Assembly (NCBI GenBank): GCA_026985685.1
Contig: JALSQA010000354.1
Coordinates: 1-8,295 of the forward strand
DNA: 8,295 bases
Direction: 5' to 3'
Origin: Campylobacterales bacterium
GTDB lineage: Bacteria; Campylobacterota; Campylobacteria; Campylobacterales; QNZT01
In this document: positions 7,110 to 8,295 of the stretch, piece by piece
Position numbering within the stretch: position 1 is the first letter of the stretch
Layout of the letters: every line of letters starts with the position of its first letter
Made by a program: the position numbers and the translations under genes
Notes under the pieces: generated by a model
Database searches by the model: none
What the model was told of the DNA's origin: nothing
What the model saw: only the letters and a program-made list of their open reading frames with translations

Positions 7110-8277
7110 CGAACTTCACATAGACAACGAAGCCCTCACGACACTTGCTATGGTCAAAGAGGGTATTTTGTTTCCTGTGGATAAGCTTATGAATGCACAA
7201 GAAGCAAAACAAACAGATCTTACAGGTCGATATAAGGGAGAAATTTTTCCCTTCTCTTTTATACTAGCCCCTGGTGGTCTACGTAATGAGAAAGTTTTAC
7301 AAAGTGCAAAACCAGGAGATATCTTATATATTGTCGTTGATGGTGAAAATCGTGGAGAGATTATCGTAGAAGAGATTTTTCCAATAGATAGAAACGAGCG
7401 AATCCAACGTATATTTGGTACGACTGACTCTTCACATCCAGGTGTAAAAGATACACTTGATCGTCTTGGTCATTATGCTATTAGTGGTGAGTATAAGATA
7501 GACTGTGCTGAAATACGTACTGTTAAAAATGCTATTAACACGATGCAAGAACTCACTAAAGCAAAAACAATATCTGCGATTATGCTAACAGCCAAACCAC
7601 TTCACAGAGCACATGAAAGATTTATCCGTATCACATTAGAGAAGAGTGATTTGGTTATATTATTTTTACTGCGTCCTTACAAAGTAGATCAATATTCATA
7701 TGATTTGCGTCTTAAGACTGTCAAATATTTTATAGATAACTTTTTGCCTACTAACAAAGTTTTGATAGTGCCTTTTGAAAACACATATATTTTTGCAGGT
7801 TTTAACAATATCATTCTTGATGCAATAGCTGCTAGAAATTTTGGCTGTACTAATCTAGCAGTAGGTCAAAATCATGCAGGTATCGGCTTGTATTATGATA
7901 ATACAGGTACTAAGTCAATTGTTGATCAATACAATGACTTAAAAATCAAAATCGATGTCAGTAATGAATTTGTTTATTGTAATGAGTGTAAAACTTTAGT
8001 AAGTACCAAAACTTGTCCACACGGAAGTCATCACCATATCACTTATGATGCCCAGTTTATCCTCGAACTTTTAAATGCAGGTGTATTACCACCAGCTGTA
8101 TTAGTGAGAAAAGAGATATCTGCTATTTTACTAAGCAATCTCTATCCAAAAAGATTTGATAAACTCATCCAAAAATTCAACAATTTTTTCCCAAGTGCAG
8201 GATTACTTGAAGATATGTCTGAAGAGAAATTTTATCTTGAAATCATGAAGCTGCATCAAACTGTATCTCTTACCTAA
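7087..8277 (+). CDS. ATP-sulfurylase-like protein (Sat/PUA-fold family) with eroded active site
   Basis: The 396-residue protein aligns along its length with single-chain ATP sulfurylases: a PUA-like N-terminal domain (about 12-150) including FGTTDSSHPGV (110-120), a nucleotidyltransferase domain, and a C298-x2-C301-x8-C310 cluster followed by H312/H315-H317, like the zinc site of bacterial and archaeal Sat. The nucleotide HxxH is kept (H173, H176). However, the QTRNP motif reads LTAKP (167-171), GRDHAG reads GQNHAG (260-265), AGPREA reads AGFNNI (237-242), and the C-terminal SGT-x-x-R segment is absent from ITYDAQF (318-324). In yeast Met3 the Gln and Arg of the first motif bind sulfate, so APS synthesis is doubtful; another nucleotidyl transfer or a ligand-binding role is possible. 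The ATG at 7087 lies inside the regulator gene (23-nt overlap) with only a weak SD. It is retained because family similarity begins about residue 12. As I recall, the C. jejuni counterpart is Cj1609. Confidence 0.85.
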   Translation: MGSPKRNNELHIDNEALTTLAMVKEGILFPVDKLMNAQEAKQTDLTGRYKGEIFPFSFILAPGGLRNEKVLQSAKPGDILYIVVDGENRGEIIVEEIFPIDRNERIQRIFGTTDSSHPGVKDTLDRLGHYAISGEYKIDCAEIRTVKNAINTMQELTKAKTISAIMLTAKPLHRAHERFIRITLEKSDLVILFLLRPYKVDQYSYDLRLKTVKYFIDNFLPTNKVLIVPFENTYIFAGFNNIILDAIAARNFGCTNLAVGQNHAGIGLYYDNTGTKSIVDQYNDLKIKIDVSNEFVYCNECKTLVSTKTCPHGSHHHITYDAQFILELLNAGVLPPAVLVRKEISAILLSNLYPKRFDKLIQKFNNFFPSAGLLEDMSEEKFYLEIMKLHQTVSLT

Positions 8278-8287
8278 AAGGTTATTT

Positions 8288-8295
8288 ATGCGAAA
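8288..8295 (+). CDS. Start of the next operon gene, truncated by the window edge
   Basis: ATG CGA AA begins 10 nt after the Sat-like stop, with AAGG at 8278-8281 six nt upstream, so another gene of the same operon starts here. Only Met-Arg and part of a codon are visible. In C. jejuni the following gene, as I recall, is pgpA (phosphatidylglycerophosphatase A), but nothing in these bases supports a function. Confidence 0.5.

Noticed and set aside
7000..7212. Minus-strand 70-codon ORF
   Set aside because: It is antisense to the regulator/Sat-like junction, where both sense frames are supported by protein motifs.
7087..8277. Straight call as functional sulfate adenylyltransferase (sat)
   Set aside because: Sulfate- and phosphate-contacting residues of the family motifs are substituted at several places, so only a Sat-like call is made.
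1..8295. CRISPR arrays, tRNA/rRNA genes, insertion sequences, prophage or attachment sites
   Set aside because: No direct repeat arrays, tRNA-like cloverleaf, transposase motifs or flanking duplications were seen; the window is nearly all housekeeping-type coding sequence.

Overview
The window is AT-rich (roughly one third G+C by eye) and compact, and its gene content and order point to a member of the Campylobacterota (former Epsilonproteobacteria), possibly a free-living Sulfurimonas- or Arcobacter-like organism. The strongest clue is the run ispDF, atypical orphan response regulator, ATP-sulfurylase-like gene, with mrp on the other strand nearby. As I recall, this matches the Campylobacter jejuni order Cj1606c-Cj1607-Cj1608-Cj1609, and in part Helicobacter pylori HP1020-HP1021. 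The genus cannot be fixed from this window alone.

Layout. Positions 2-2422 (+) hold the 3' part of a membrane-bound c-di-GMP protein (sensor region, TM helix, HAMP, Aer-like PAS, degenerate GGDEF, intact-looking EAL). Its reading frame is open back to the window edge, so the true start lies outside. A perfect 13-bp hairpin overlaps its stop codon and separates it from a convergent minus-strand pair, thiC then mrp (4974-2450). A 123-bp divergent spacer (4975-5097) carries promoter-like elements for both directions and one sequence matching the published HP1021 box. From 5098 (+) runs a tightly overlapping operon: ispDF (TTG start), the HP1021-type regulator (4-nt overlap), a Sat-like gene (23-nt overlap), and the first codons of one more gene at the right edge.

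How the genes fit together. IspDF makes isoprenoid precursors by the MEP pathway. ThiC makes the thiamine pyrimidine and is itself a 4Fe-4S enzyme; Mrp is an Fe-S carrier/assembly ATPase and a plausible helper for it. The regulator has Ser where the phospho-acceptor Asp should be, a decayed NtrC-type AAA+ remnant and a Fis-type HTH, so it probably acts without phosphorylation. Homologues in H. pylori and C. jejuni are linked to oriC control and to metabolic or redox regulation.

The points most worth a second look are: (1) the Sat-like protein, which keeps the ATP-sulfurylase fold signatures, the HxxH motif and a Zn-type Cys cluster but has lost the sulfate-binding Gln/Arg and several other active-site residues, so it is probably not a sulfurylase; (2) its translational coupling to the HP1021-type regulator; (3) the putative HP1021 box in the operon's own promoter region, suggesting autoregulation.
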